Source: Adineta ricciae
Taxonomy: Eukaryota; Rotifera; Eurotatoria; Adinetida; Adinetidae
Assembly: GCA_905250025.1 (NCBI GenBank)
Contig: CAJNOJ010000383.1
Span: 1-64,000, forward strand
Length of the DNA stretch: 64,000 bases
Reading direction: 5' to 3'
This document shows, in pieces, positions 1 through 12,143 of this stretch. Under the pieces are notes generated by a model that was not told where the DNA came from, did not search any database, and saw nothing but the letters and a program-made list of their open reading frames with translations. Positions within the stretch are counted from its first letter, which is position 1; each line of letters opens with the position of its first letter. Position numbers and translations under genes: made by a program.

Positions 1-539
1 CTCAATGAAAATATTGGAGAATGCACCATTTTGCTGAAAGCAGAGAAAAGAATTAATTTTTTGCTAAAAGAGACAGACTAATGTGTAAAATTTTCATGCC
101 AGTAATGTGAAAACAGAACAACAGATGAAAAGGTGATTAGCTGGTCGTGAGTACCCGACCGGAGGGAGGTTGACGAGCGACTAGCCATTGAGGGATGGAG
201 TTTTCAGTCAACACAGGTAGTTCTCGAGAATTACTCACTGACAAATGGCTAATCGGTTCGGTTCCTGAAAAAGAACAATCTCTGTCTTCTATTCACTCTA
301 GTGTGTGACATAGTGGCATGGTTCAGTTGAGAACTGGTAACAATCGCAGCGTCTAAGTTGTCTTTCAAAGTGTTTGAATGTGGTCAGCACTGGGATAATT
401 CTTTCAGAAAAGGGTCAGCGAATCCAAAGGATGAGCGCTACTTGTTCTTATGGCTATTTCAGCTGGTGTGTGGTGTGGTGATAATGCACCAAGTCTCGTG
501 TTAGTATTTTATTGTTTCAGTTGCCAACGATTAATTTCA
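1..539. other. non-coding flank, no gene seen
   Basis: I see no supportable gene. On the minus strand this lies downstream of the decayed Penelope-like element and may contain its untranslated tail. Stop codons are frequent in every frame. Confidence 0.5.
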
Positions 540-2620
540 TGTGAATGATGGGTGCTGTTCAATATATGTTGTTCCAAACTCAGTGCATATCTCGATTGTA
601 TGTTTGTAAACGCTGTTCGTGAGTGTAATGAATTGTGAGCTGATCGTCTCATTTCGAACATTTTGTTGATTCGTGATTGGAAGTAGGTTTATTTATCAGG
701 ATTCTGGAAGCCATTCAATATTCCAGAATACTTGAAATGCTGAGCGTTTTCTGACGGATAGTCCTGAATTCACTATCATCATGTATGAATGGCTGAAGGT
801 TTAATTTTTTGGCATAGGTGGTGATGAAATTGTGGAATCTGTTGTAGATAAATCGTGGTGTATAGCTAGATGATGTCATATATGGCGTCAACCGGATTTC
901 GAATATATGGAAACATATTGAATTACCTATTGTAAAGAAGAACTAGTTTGATTGTACGTCGTTCTATTTGAAAAATTGATAGCGTAGATGAATAGTGTAC
1001 AGTACACAAAAGTGCTGCGTCAATGGTATTTCTGAAGGTATAATGACGATGATCAGAATTAAACGGCCCTATGTATGGTTCGGCTGCTTCTTTGTGATAC
1101 ACCGATGTTTTCAATGTACCATGATCATTCTCAATAAGTACATCTACGGCCATATCTAACATTTCGTTGGTTTTGTTCAGTGGTTGATTCGAAGTAAAGA
1201 AGAGATCATCAATATACCTACGAAAGATAAGTAGAGAATATTGAGACAATAGCGTTTTTCTAAGACAATGCACATGCCTTCCGCAGATTTCGTTTGTACT
1301 TAACTACTGTTGAGCTAATCGTTTTTCCCATTTTCCCATGAAAACATTGGCTAAAGTCAAAGTAAATGCGGAGCTCATAGCACCGCAGACCACTTGTCGA
1401 TAGAATCTTTTCTCATAAGTGAATATATTTTCTGTGAGAACGAGACGAGCTAATTTCCGAATGGCGTCAATGGGCACTGCATTCACCTTTGCCATATCCG
1501 TGTTCTAGAAGAAATTCAGTTAGACTATCGAGAGATCCTTCTTGTTGTAACATTGTATATAAATCTGTGCTGTAAAATAGCTATTTTCAGTGTATGTTTG
1601 AAGTCGTCGAATGAGATCAGCATCATCGATGATTGCAGTTGGACGAATATGTTCATCAAATAACGGTCGAATTAATCGATCAAGAAACTTGGAAATGGCA
1701 GTTGTTGGCATATGCATTGAGGACACAATCGGTCTTAATGGTGTTCCTTCCTGTGAATACAAACGGAATTTAGATTGACAGGAAAGAAAGAACTTTCAAA
1801 AGTTACCTTATGTGGTTTTGGAACAAAATACAGATAAGCTAGTTGAGCGTCCTCTCGTTTCGGTATCATTTTACCAAATTGCCATGCAAAAATATGCTTT
1901 TTCGAGCGAAGATCATTGAGCAAATTGACTGCCTTGTCAAAAACTACATATAGGGGATCATTTTCTAATTCAATATACTCCTTCGTTTTTTCTCGATAAG
2001 CTTCTGCTTTTTGTTCATAATTGTTGGCGTCACCAATATGGAACATGCCACTTTTATCCGCTACACGAAGAATTTGATTGCTTTTCCTTCTTGGCGAGCA
2101 CGATGGGCATCAAGATAGGAGATTGGAACCATATACTGTTCACATGGATAAATAGCCAATTGATGGGAGAATCGGTTGATGTTTATTGATATCGGTGACA
2201 TATGATAGACACACACGAGATAAGGAACGATCACGTCAAGAGTTTTGTTAAATTCTCGATCGACTTGTTTCTGTTGTTGTTGATCACAGTGGAGATAACT
2301 TTAGTTCGATTGAATGTAATTGGGACCTTTGCAAAGAAGAAGAAAAACAGAACCGACAATGAACTATACTAAAGTCCGAAAACAATTATAGATTTGTAAA
2401 TACCGTTTTGTGAGAGAAATTGTAGTTGAGTACGGTTTAAAGCTACTTTTGGAACATCGACAATAATTTGTGGATGCACCTGCATATTGTTTTCTGTCAT
2501 GAGGGATTGTCGACGACGATGTTGTCGGATCAGGTTTGCATGAAAACATGCTCTTCGGTGTCTTATTTGGTGTAAAAGTCTATGCTTATAATTATTTAGA
2601 TAGGATTCAACGGAGTACAT
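540..2620 (-). pseudogene. decayed Penelope-like (Athena-type) retroelement, reverse transcriptase remnants
   Basis: Read on the minus strand, short frames carry the parts of a Penelope-like reverse transcriptase in the right order. An N-terminal piece with VALNRTQLQFLSQNG is at 2369-2620. A fingers region ending in LAYLYFVPKPHK is at 1735-2046. PLRPIVSS followed by ISKFLDRLIRPLFD is at 1520-1762. The CGAMSSAFTLTLANVFM segment is at 1304-1495, the active-site box RRYIDDLFF lies near 1190-1230, and a C-terminal piece resembling the post-RT region (RFHNFITTYAKKL) is near 800-850. The frames are separated by stops and frameshifts, so no protein can be made. I see no GIY-YIG endonuclease; its absence is typical of the telomere-associated Athena group of bdelloids, which is family knowledge rather than a demonstration here. 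The MGSP-type motif is also degraded (AMSS). Confidence 0.82.
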
Positions 2621-5571
2621 TAGGTATTTCTAGCAGACGGCTAGAAAGGGTTAACTATTCGGAACAATATTGAAGTTTCTCTCACAACGAGTAGAAACTA
2701 ATGAGTACAAGGACGCTTTAGTAACAAAAAGGTTAAATGAGGATATCCGTTGTCGTTGGTGTCACTGATATTGTAAGAAAACTTACAATTCTCTGGAAGA
2801 AGTATTACAGTTCGTGGGCAATTTTAAGATGGATAAACCAAGCAAATAATTCTATATTTTTTAACCCCACCTTCGTATCATTGGTAAGACTCAAGTTTAA
2901 TATGTAGATGAGAGAAAAAAAATATATATAAATTAAAAACGATACTTCTGGAAGTAGTAAACAATGAACGATGTGGTCACATGTAGTCATATATGTTGTA
3001 CGTCTTTGTTTTCTCAGACAAATTAACGATCTAGAAACACACTATTGTTCTGCCACGAAATCATCGATATAGTGGATTCTTCCGTATCCTCCTGAATTCT
3101 GAAGGTTTATGTAGATCCTGAGATTCTCATGGATCCTAGAACCTTTTAGGATCTATGAGGGCCAGCTTTTCCCACTGGCCTATTCCATGAAGGTATGTAT
3201 GTGGGCAAGAAGTTTTCAAACTGATTCACATGATGGAATGCTTTGAAATTAGTATGTTATACATCCGCACATATGAATGATTCATTTTATCACAATGGAG
3301 AGACGTGTAAGAATGATTAAAATAATTTTTAAAGAGGGTGTTTCAAAAGTGTGCTCTCGCAACGCGTCGTTATTCCATACGGGATGAAACTATCCTCTTT
3401 CAAAGAAGATATGTGAAGGCCGGGCAAAGCTCAGTGAGAACAGTGTTTATATAATCGATGAGAAAAAAAATAATCACTCTTCATTTTTTTTCATAATATA
3501 TTGTGTGCCAGTTGAGTTAATTGCGTGTTTCATTTTTTGTGTATTCAAAAAATGAGTAGACCACTAAGATCGACCAGAGTGTCCGTCCATTTACACGATA
3601 ATTTTCGACATAGTATCATCTTCTCAATATCTCAGTCGAATTCGAAGATGAGTCAGACCACTTGTACTAATGCCGACTTTCATGGGAATTTCCTCAGATC
3701 CTTAAACGCATATAAAGTTGCATGATTTTGCACTAGTTCACTATGTGTTCACGTCCTGCATTGTTTATTGCCTCCTAACTTCAATGTTGATTGCCTAGGC
3801 TTAAAAAAATATGGAGACGATGTCGACTGACCACCGAAAAATTTTGTGCAAGAAAACACGCCCAACTTTTTGCGAAACATTGTTAGGTTTGAGAAAACAT
3901 CGAAAATGTGCTAGTCGATCAGTATAGAAATAGGTGTAGACGACTCCCGTCAAAGTTTTCCCAACTGACTCTACCCTAGAGAATGCCAGAAATTATTCGC
4001 CTGCATATATGATAGCCGTGGCCTAGGAAAATGTCAATATGTGATGAGAAACTACATGAGACAGATTCGTTGGGAGATCTGCGTGTATTTCATTCAGATT
4101 ACGTGTCTGTTACTTATATCTTCCTGCTGTAGTCACTGGCTTCAAAGTTTGCAAGATAGGTTTAGATCTGGTCAAAGACCAGAGTGAAGGGGGACCACGA
4201 GGATATGTGTCAGCTAATAGGCTTAGGTGAAAGTCACCCAAATAATCATTGTCTTCGTTGTCGCTAAGGACACCATTCTAGGTGTGCTGTATGCTACGAA
4301 GTGCAGAACTTCATTGAAAAACAGGTTCTATTTTAATTGGACCTGTGCTTTACCTGAGCATAGTCAAAGTACGAACAACACGTTACTGATGACAAATTTG
4401 AAACATCTTACCGCAGTCGTAGACTGAAAATATGAGCTTATTACTAGAACTTGCCAGTGACTTCTATACATTTATCTATACTATGCTCTTAAAATGGCTT
4501 GTGTGATTGAGATAAAATCTTCGATGCTGCATTACTACATCAAAATCTCGCTAGAGTTCGAAAACGAGCCTGGATGGATGAGCAATTTATGGCTTATCGA
4601 GAAGGGAATTGATATTCTTCTATGACACGTTATGTGTTCTATCTTACACACTAGTTTGCAGTACTCATAAGTCTCAGCTGAAATACGAAGTTTCCACATT
4701 TATTTCTCTTCACTCTTTACTAAATTGACTGAAAATCATGCTTCTGAAATCGGCTGAAATCGTCCACTTATAGATGCGTGTACGTATTTCTACAGTAAAT
4801 AATTGCTTGTTATTAGTCCTTCACTCTTTATTTTTTTTTTACTTCACAAGGCTTTGCTTACCAAATAGCTTGCCACATGTAGTGATGCGTGCAGACAATT
4901 CGAGCGGCGATGAAGCATGAAAGCAATTATCTTCCTCTATTCTTTTCGATGGCCAAATGCTGACTTAAGTGATGTCTGTACGCATCAATATACGTTTTTT
5001 TCACTCGATGTATTAAAAAAAAAGTGAATGACGTGGAAAAGATATAGGATACAGTCGACTAAACACACATACGCACACAGAAAGAAAAGAGTATAGTGGT
5101 GAGCACAACAAGCTTGTTTTCCGTCATGATTGGATGAGCGAAGGATGCAACATTGAAAAAAAAGATACTATAAAACATCAACATCCTTCCATATTACTCT
5201 AACTGAACATGCTGATCGTTGAAAATCAACCATAATCGGACACTGCTGTTATGCACTGGAGATGGAATATATGACACGGTCTAACAAAGTCATTGACTAC
5301 TGCTATTCTTCCCATCTGCAACACAACAATCTTACGCCAGTTTAACCTTGGCAAAGCGAAATATGCCACTACGTCACCAAGCACTTCGTAGTTCTTTCTG
5401 TAGCTGACAATTGAATGTACAGATGATCTCACTCAGTTTGCTTCCTTTACAAGCCTTTTGACGAGCAATATCTCCGAAGATTTTAATCAACACACTCATG
5501 GGATCTCAATTACTTCAACCAAAACAATGACTTGCATGTAGGTATTTCTAGTTTTTTCTGTTTCTCTTGCT
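2621..5571. other. intergenic, no gene recognised
   Basis: Nearly 3 kb without a convincing gene. Frames are short (under 70 codons) and resemble no family I know. Composition is AT-rich with simple A/T runs. It may hold old, unrecognisable transposon debris. Confidence 0.5.
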
Positions 5572-5761
5572 TGTTGTTCCGCGTACAATTTCGGAAAGCC
5601 GGAGTTGGGGTAATGCTGTGAGTTAGCACGACCTGAACCGGAACAACAGCTCTTCTTTCTATTCTTTTGGTATTCTCTCCTTCCTGTTGTTCCGCATACA
5701 ATTTCGGTAAGCCGAAGTTGGGGTAATGCTGTGAGTTAGCACGACCTGAACCGGAACAACA
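5572..5761. repeat. two direct copies of a 77-bp unit with inverted ends
   Basis: Two near-identical 77-bp units occupy 5572-5648 and 5685-5761. Each begins TGTTGTTCCG and ends CGGAACAACA, so each has about 10-bp inverted termini. They are separated by 36 bp. The form suggests a very small terminal-inverted-repeat element or a foldable non-coding unit duplicated in tandem. I found no tRNA cloverleaf in it. The open frames crossing both units are by-products of the repeat. Confidence 0.7.
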
Positions 5762-6319
5762 ACTACCCCTCCGCTCTCGTTCCTCATTTTGTTGGAGTAT
5801 GCTGGGAAGATGAGCCGATGTAGGAGTGCGTCAACTGTGTATGTGCATGCATTTGGAAAGCAAGTGGGTGATGAATGAAAAAAGAAGTCTTTCGACCAGT
5901 TGCACAAGATCTATCAAGGCGCATCATTTACAATCACTGCAGAGCCGTTCGTCGCTGCTTGGCGTTTTGGGATGAAGCCGCCGCATTCGACATTGTATGT
6001 GATATTCTGATTACAATGTTGTTGCATGGGAAAAATTGAATGTTGAGCTTTGCGAGTCGTGTTATTTGGAAATGTCATAAATGCGCACATAATATGCGTG
6101 CTAGAATTGTTTTCTTCGGTGTGACTATCATGGAAGTGACAAGAACAAGAAACAAATACATGTACTATCACATAGAACATTCTTCAAGTTTAACTTGTGT
6201 GTAAGATTTTGAAAAATAAAGATAAATCGCAGTGTGGGTGTGGATGTGAGAGCAGGCAAGAGTCATAGAATGCGGAACCAAATGTGCCAGGCGGAAGGTA
6301 AGTTCAGTAGTGTCATACA
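5762..6319. other. intergenic, no gene recognised
   Basis: An 88-codon minus-strand frame (5914-6180) has no recognisable domain, and I do not call it a gene. Nothing else is visible. Confidence 0.45.
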
Positions 6320-6460
6320 TGAAAGTTAAATTCAAGTATTCAACTAATCTAGGAATCCACTATTTTAGCACTCACTACGCGCACTCACTACGCGCCCTCA
6401 CTTTGACATTGAATACTCGAAAACTTGAAATATTTGAATAGTTGAATTTAAATTTCACTT
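6320..6460. repeat. dispersed repeat with inverted arms (copy 1 of 3)
   Basis: The left arm contains TTCAAGTATTCAACTA and the right arm its imperfect complement (near 6425-6455), around a short core with CTCACTACGCGC. Related sequence recurs at about 15160-15245 and 43035-43130. This looks like a small non-autonomous inverted-repeat element. Confidence 0.6.
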
Positions 6461-7444
6461 TATACATGTAGGGTGATAGTCGCAATATCCTGTATTGTTT
6501 GTCATCATACAGTTATTCTCACTATATGTAGCGAGATATTTCGAGAAATAAAAATGGATCCCATAGATCGAAATAGGTAAATTCGGAGAAAACCATCCTC
6601 TTATTCGGACCTGTCCAGTTCAGAGTACTTTTTTAGCGTAATGTCCTGTACAGCAGTTTCTGTTACTTGTAATTGCTAGGAAATTTTTAATATCACATAC
6701 ATTAGCTAAACTTTCAAAGTCGATCAGCAACACAGCCATTCAGTTAGGCAAATAGCTAAGAGCAAAAATCCACGGGTCGCACTAACTTGAGTTCATACAC
6801 TATACTTCTCATTTGTTATAAAATCACTTTTTCAGTGGGAAGCATGTTTTGGCCTGTTAAAGTGGTAAAAGCCAAATCCTACACAATACACAGCTTTTAG
6901 GGGCTAAATCGTATTGTTTGGCTGATTTGTCTCCTTGAATAGTGCCCCTCAAAAAGAACTTTTATCCCTTCAATAATTCGCGACAAGAATGTCCACAGAT
7001 ATTTTTTTCAAAACAGTTTCACCGAGTTCGAGCCCCGATAGATGCCAAATTTTCTAAAGGTGAAAGGTAAAATGATTCAGTAAAGATGCCTATTTAAAAA
7101 CTACTAAGTCTGTAACATACAAATCATACTACTTACAATGTGTATTAAATCGACATTATTAGCTTGCAGCCCAATTGGGCTTCAAGAAGATCAAAAGTGT
7201 CAAACCTACTGACGTTCATTCGAGGTTTGATAACGGATCATAAAAATAAGAGAATCTCAGTAATCATTCCGTAGCTAAAAGAGCTGAAATGATTTTTTAA
7301 ACATTGTCGCTTGTTTTTAGTGGATGGTAGCTAGAAAACGTTCTGTCCTGTTCTATTTATGGTAAAAACCAGCCAGCTATCATAACTAACAATGAACACC
7401 GAAACAGAACAAAATATATTCAATGTTTGCAATTTTCATGTGAA
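6461..7444. other. intergenic, no gene recognised
   Basis: About 1 kb with no supportable coding frame. It ends where similarity to copy B begins (CCCATGTGACTTTGTGTG at about 7447 matches about 34354). Confidence 0.5.
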
Positions 7445-7514
7445 GTGCCCATGTGACTTTGTGTGATAGTCACATTCTTCTTATTTCCTTTTATTTTGAA
7501 TAGTAATTTTTATA

Positions 7515-10500
7515 TTAACACGAAGTGGTGCGTCCTTTGATTGGAATTCCTTGCCAACTAGTTCCTGGGGGTATAATTTCTCCTCGCATTACCAAGCTGA
7601 AAGGTCCTATGTTTGCACGATGACCTATTCGCGTATCGAGAAGTATGATTGACTCACCACCAATGGTAGCTTCACTTTCTATATGCACTTCACCTAGTTT
7701 CATCACTCGATCTTCAAAGAGATGTGTTTGAATGCCAACGTCTGCATCTATTGTGACGTAGTCACCAATATGAACTAAATCAAATTCAGTTATATCTGCC
7801 GTATCGAGATAACATCCTCGGCCGATATGAACGCCGAAACACCGTAGCATGGGAGCTAAAAAGAGAGTGCCTTCCAAATACCCAAGAAATATAGAACAAA
7901 CTATGTCTTCGTAAACTACAGTGATCAATTCCGATATCCATACAAAGGGACTCCACAAAGGATCTTGGCGAATGCGATATTTGCCAATCAATAACCATTT
8001 AAGAACCAAAAAAAATAGAAGTGAAGGAACAGCAAATACCATGATGTACACTATTGGTATTAAAAGAAAGAAGAGATAAACATGGTTGTAGGTTTGACTC
8101 CACACGAATATCTCAAAAGCGATACCAATCTCTAAGACAATCACAACTCGAGGCACAATTACTCGTAGTATGTCGATTATGGATCGTCCAAGAATCAAAT
8201 GTGCGCTGGGACGAAAAGTCATTTCATCCGAAATGTCTGGTGCTACTTGCTGTCGCTTGCTGAGAACGATAGGTGGCGAGCCGACGCAGGATTCACCTTC
8301 TTTCAATCCATCGGCAACTGTTGACATACATCCAATTAGACATCCATTAGGTATTTGAATTCCACTACTTATACATGCTGCATTGCCAATAAAAGTTCGT
8401 TGACCAACGATCGTTTTATGTAGATGAATATAACCACGAGATATGTAAGGATTCGCTAATGTAACTGTATCCGCTACGAAACTTTCATCACCAATTTCCA
8501 CCAACGAATGAACCATTCCTGACGCTGTCGACACTTCGCAACGTTGACCAATTTTCATACCAAATGCTTGAAGTAGTGGCCTAGCATAGACTGTAGCAAA
8601 CAGTGCATATATATTATCTAAAGCTACGTCAAATAATTGATCGAAAATCCATTTTCGCATGAAAGTCCATGATTTTGTGCTGTAGACACCTTCTTTGATA
8701 GAACCAATAAAAATAAATCGTACGATCACGATTTCTAGGATAATTAAACATGTGTAAAGAATGCCCACAACAGGAGAGAAATAAATCACTTGCAGCCAAG
8801 GTGACAAGGCTTTCCATCGGATATAGTCGAAGAAAATAAGACCTGGAAACATTGGAATGAAATTCATCAGAGGCAAAAAGAAGAGAATCAATAGAAGAAA
8901 GATGGATGAAACTAAAATAGACTTCCATTTCTCCCAATTCGATTCCGTAACAATCTCTAATGGGATTCTTCGATGGCAGTATTGTGCTGGTGAACCTTGC
9001 CAGACTTCATCTGCTGGAATACACACACCAGAAGGAAGAAATGACATTGAACCCAATTCAGAATGATCGCCCATGATGCTTTCCCCATTTAGAACACTGC
9101 GGACGCCCACATGAACATCGCATCCAATGGATACTCGACGCAATTTGAGCGTATAGTTGTCGACAAAAGCTGTTCGAATAGCAACGTCTGACGAAATTGT
9201 TGAGCCGTCACCAACACTCAACAGATCTACGACTGAACAATCGATGTCACCAATATGCACATTATGACCAATCTTGGCTCCAAGTAATCGATAGAAAATT
9301 GGCATCCACGGCGTATCGGAGAAGCTGTCAAGTGATGATAAACCGAGGAATTGTTTCACAGTCCACCAACGTACATACATCAAACTCCAGAGAGGAAAAT
9401 CTCCTTCTCGAAAACGACCAATTACAATCCACTTGACTAGAATTGCCAGAAAACTCAGCAGCACCGGAACAATCACATATGTTGCATAGGCAGCAAGGAA
9501 TCCGTATATAAGACCGTAGTTTTCCAAAGCAATGTCAAACATAACGAAAGGCAAAAGTAAATCGACTGCTGTAAGACCAAAAACAATTAGGAGAACAATA
9601 GCCTGGATCAGAGCGCACAGAGCGAGTCGAGATATCGCCGGTTTATCAATGGTCATATCTGAGATAAAGATTTTCTCAGCGTTAGAATTACCGGATGTTA
9701 CCGATAGGCGTTCAGCAAGAGCTTTCGCTGTTTTACATTCGTATAAATCTTGAATTGACACATTTGGAAAAGATTCACGTAATTTGCTAACTGTTTGTGC
9801 TGCTGTTAATGAATGTCCACCAAGATCAAGGAAGAAATCGTTATCTTTAGTTATTTCATTATGCGGAAATGTACTGCGAAATGCGTAGAGAATAATATCT
9901 GCTATGCTCCGAATGTTGGTTTTATTTGGCACTTTTTGCTGTTCTAAAATCAAGAGATATCCTCTATATTAATATTGATCATACTTTTACTTCAACCAAA
10001 CCTTATCTTTACAGAAACTTACTTGGACTTTTTGTTATTTCATTTTTGTTTGGACTGTTTCCTAACGATAAAGAATGAAGTGCTTTACGATCGATTTTTC
10101 CACTGCTCAAAAGAGGCATTTTTTCATCGATTGTAATCAATCGATCCGGGATCATATAACGAGGTATTCTTTTTGTTAATTTCTCACGCATTTTTGCTTC
10201 ACTTAATTCTCCTACAACATAAGCAATAATTTGTTCGTTCTGAACAGTAACAGCAGCTGATTTAACATTATCTTTCAAATTCAATAGCTCTTGTTCAATC
10301 TCATCAAGCTCAATACGGAAACCTCGTAACTTGACTTGAGTATCAATACGTTGGTGGAAAAATATTTGATCATTCTCGAATGTAACTTGATCACCAGTGC
10401 GATACCCGTATTTAGTGAATTTTTCTTTTGTTAATTCACTCAATCCAACATAACCACGCGCAATACCTGGTCCACGAATACATAATTCACCCGTATTTGC

Positions 10501-11230
10501 TGATGTTGGTTGTCCAGTTACTTCATCAAGAAGGCAACAAACGTAATTTGGTAAAGGCCTACCTATACTAATTGGCTTATTCGGATGTACGAGGCTTAAA
10601 GTGGCAGCGACGGTTGTTTCAGTTGGACCATAAGAATTATAAATTAAGCGATCTTCTCTCCACCAACGATCTACGAGTGTCTTGGGAAAAGCTTCACCGC
10701 CGACATTAATTAAACGAAGTTTGAGCGCTGGGTCATTATTCAAGAGAAGTAGTAGAGTAGGCACCGAGAAAAGAGCGGTTACTGAATGACGAATCAGGAA
10801 CAGATNATTGATTTTGAGCGACCGATTGAACATTGAATGATAGTGGATGACTGAAATGGGCTCGAGAATCGATTAAAAGAAGATTAGCTTTGAGATCCGA
10901 CAATACTTCATTAACTCGTTCTTCTGGAATATCGGCATCGAAAGGAACATATGTTGCACCAGTCATTAAAACACCAAGAATTGTTGCATGCAACAACGCC
11001 GATCGGGATAGACAAATGCCCACAATACTACCCGGCCCGATTTGTCGCATATTACGCAGGGTGTGAGCGATATTTAAGGCATGTATGCGTAATTGATCGT
11101 AAGTTATCTCTTCATTTAGCCAACGAAGAGCAACTTTATTTGGATAATGTCGCGCAGAAACAAGAAAAATATCATGAAGATATTCATCTTGTAGTAAATT
11201 GGGACGTTCCGGTCCTGATATTATTGTCAT
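7515..11230 (-). CDS. Pls-like NRPS, copy A: adenylation + carrier + membrane/beta-helix domains, disrupted at a single N
   Basis: Same gene as 34422-38427. Exon 1 (11230 down to 10023) encodes the adenylation domain and exon 2 (9943-7515) the carrier domain (LGGHS) and membrane part. The intron is 9944-10022 (79 bp, GT-AG) and keeps the frame. Start chosen at MTIISGPE, just after a TTTTAG acceptor-like site. At 10806 one N replaces about 291 bp present in copy B (37713-38003). The lost part carries the ATP-binding loop TSGSTGKPK and the substrate helix FDLFLEE, and the frame shifts, so exon 1 reads as two overlapping frames (10736-11272 and 10009-10833). Without that part the enzyme could not activate an amino acid. 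Because the break coincides with an N, an unresolved assembly gap is as likely as a real deletion. Exon 2 is fully open and its differences from copy B are mostly conservative, which suggests it was recently functional. Confidence 0.85.
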
Positions 11231-11842
11231 ATCTAAAACAGATAGAATACTAATGTTCAATATTGAAAACATGAATACAGGAAATGGAAAATGGCAATCA
11301 TAAGAACTTCATCGGTTCTTCTCACTATCTAGGATGTGGTAGTGAGTATTAGCTTAGCAAAATTGTTGGTTTGTTTTGTCTGTGGCATTCGGTTAGTATC
11401 AGTGTTTTAGTATCTGTCGATAATATATTTAAGAGCTGCGTGCATGTGCAGAATTAGATACAATTGATTACTAAATGTATGATTGTATATATTAGTCACA
11501 CCATCCATGTGACGTCTTTTAACAAAACGACTGACTTCGTTAGAGAAAAGGAATGAAGTGATGCGTCTATAGACATAGGCATACATACTATGCATGAAAA
11601 AACATGTCGCCAAACCCAAAGAAAAGGCTTCACAGGTATCAAATAGCTTACGAGTGTAGCAAAATGTTGGACAATGGCAATTAAAATTCGAGATATTAGC
11701 GTTTCCTATTATCACTACAATTATAGATGCACTCGCGCTATTCATTGTTATATTACTCTTAATATCTCGTGTTGACAGTTTTCATGAGAAAGGCTTGAAG
11801 CAGAACAATATTTTTCGTAATCTGCAGAAAACAAAAAAATCC
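11231..11842. other. upstream region of NRPS copy A, conserved in copy B
   Basis: On the minus strand this is the sequence 5' of the NRPS start and should contain its promoter. It matches 38428-39030. A minus-strand frame at 11407-11745 (112 codons) has a counterpart at 38664-38942 starting MNSASAS, but the two translations agree at only about 70% while the NRPS agrees at about 93% or better, and their ends differ. I therefore doubt it is a protein gene, though a fast-evolving small membrane or secreted protein is not excluded. Confidence 0.4.
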
Positions 11843-12143
11843 GAGTAGCTGCCTAATTCGACTTATAATACGAGTGGCCAATTCCTAGTACACTACAATC
11901 CTTATCTATATAGGAATAGAAATAGATTTAGTTTCACTCATGTCTATATACCCTCACATCCCTGTGACTTTAGAAATAGATAAGAATAGGAATATGTTAC
12001 TTTCACTTATACCTATATACCCTCACGCCCACACTCGAAATATATGCATGAAAACACCCACCGATGCATCCTCAATCGCGATATATGAGGGCGAGGGTGT
12101 GGGCGTGACAGTATTTAGGTATAAGTCGAATTAGGCAACTCAT
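11843..12143. mobile_element. non-autonomous inverted-repeat element (MITE), inserted in copy A only
   Basis: The ends carry inverted repeats: TGCCTAATTCGACTTATA near 11850-11867 and its complement near 12120-12136. Internally there is a second inverted pair (CCTCACGCCCACACTCG and its complement). It is flanked on both sides by AAAAATCC, consistent with an 8-bp target duplication. Copy B shows the uninterrupted site at about 39024-39038. The 8-bp duplication would suit a hAT-type mobiliser, but that is inference. Confidence 0.75.

Noticed and set aside
5914-6180. 88-codon minus frame as a gene
   Set aside because: No recognisable domain and no second copy to compare. Chance is likely.
8054-9753. 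Plus-strand frames opposite the NRPS (and their equivalents at 34961-36343)
   Set aside because: They are antisense shadows of the conserved NRPS coding strand with no domain of their own.
11407-11745. Conserved minus frame upstream of the NRPS as a partner gene
   Set aside because: It diverges far faster than the NRPS between copies and has different ends, so it is probably conserved non-coding sequence. Kept only as a note.
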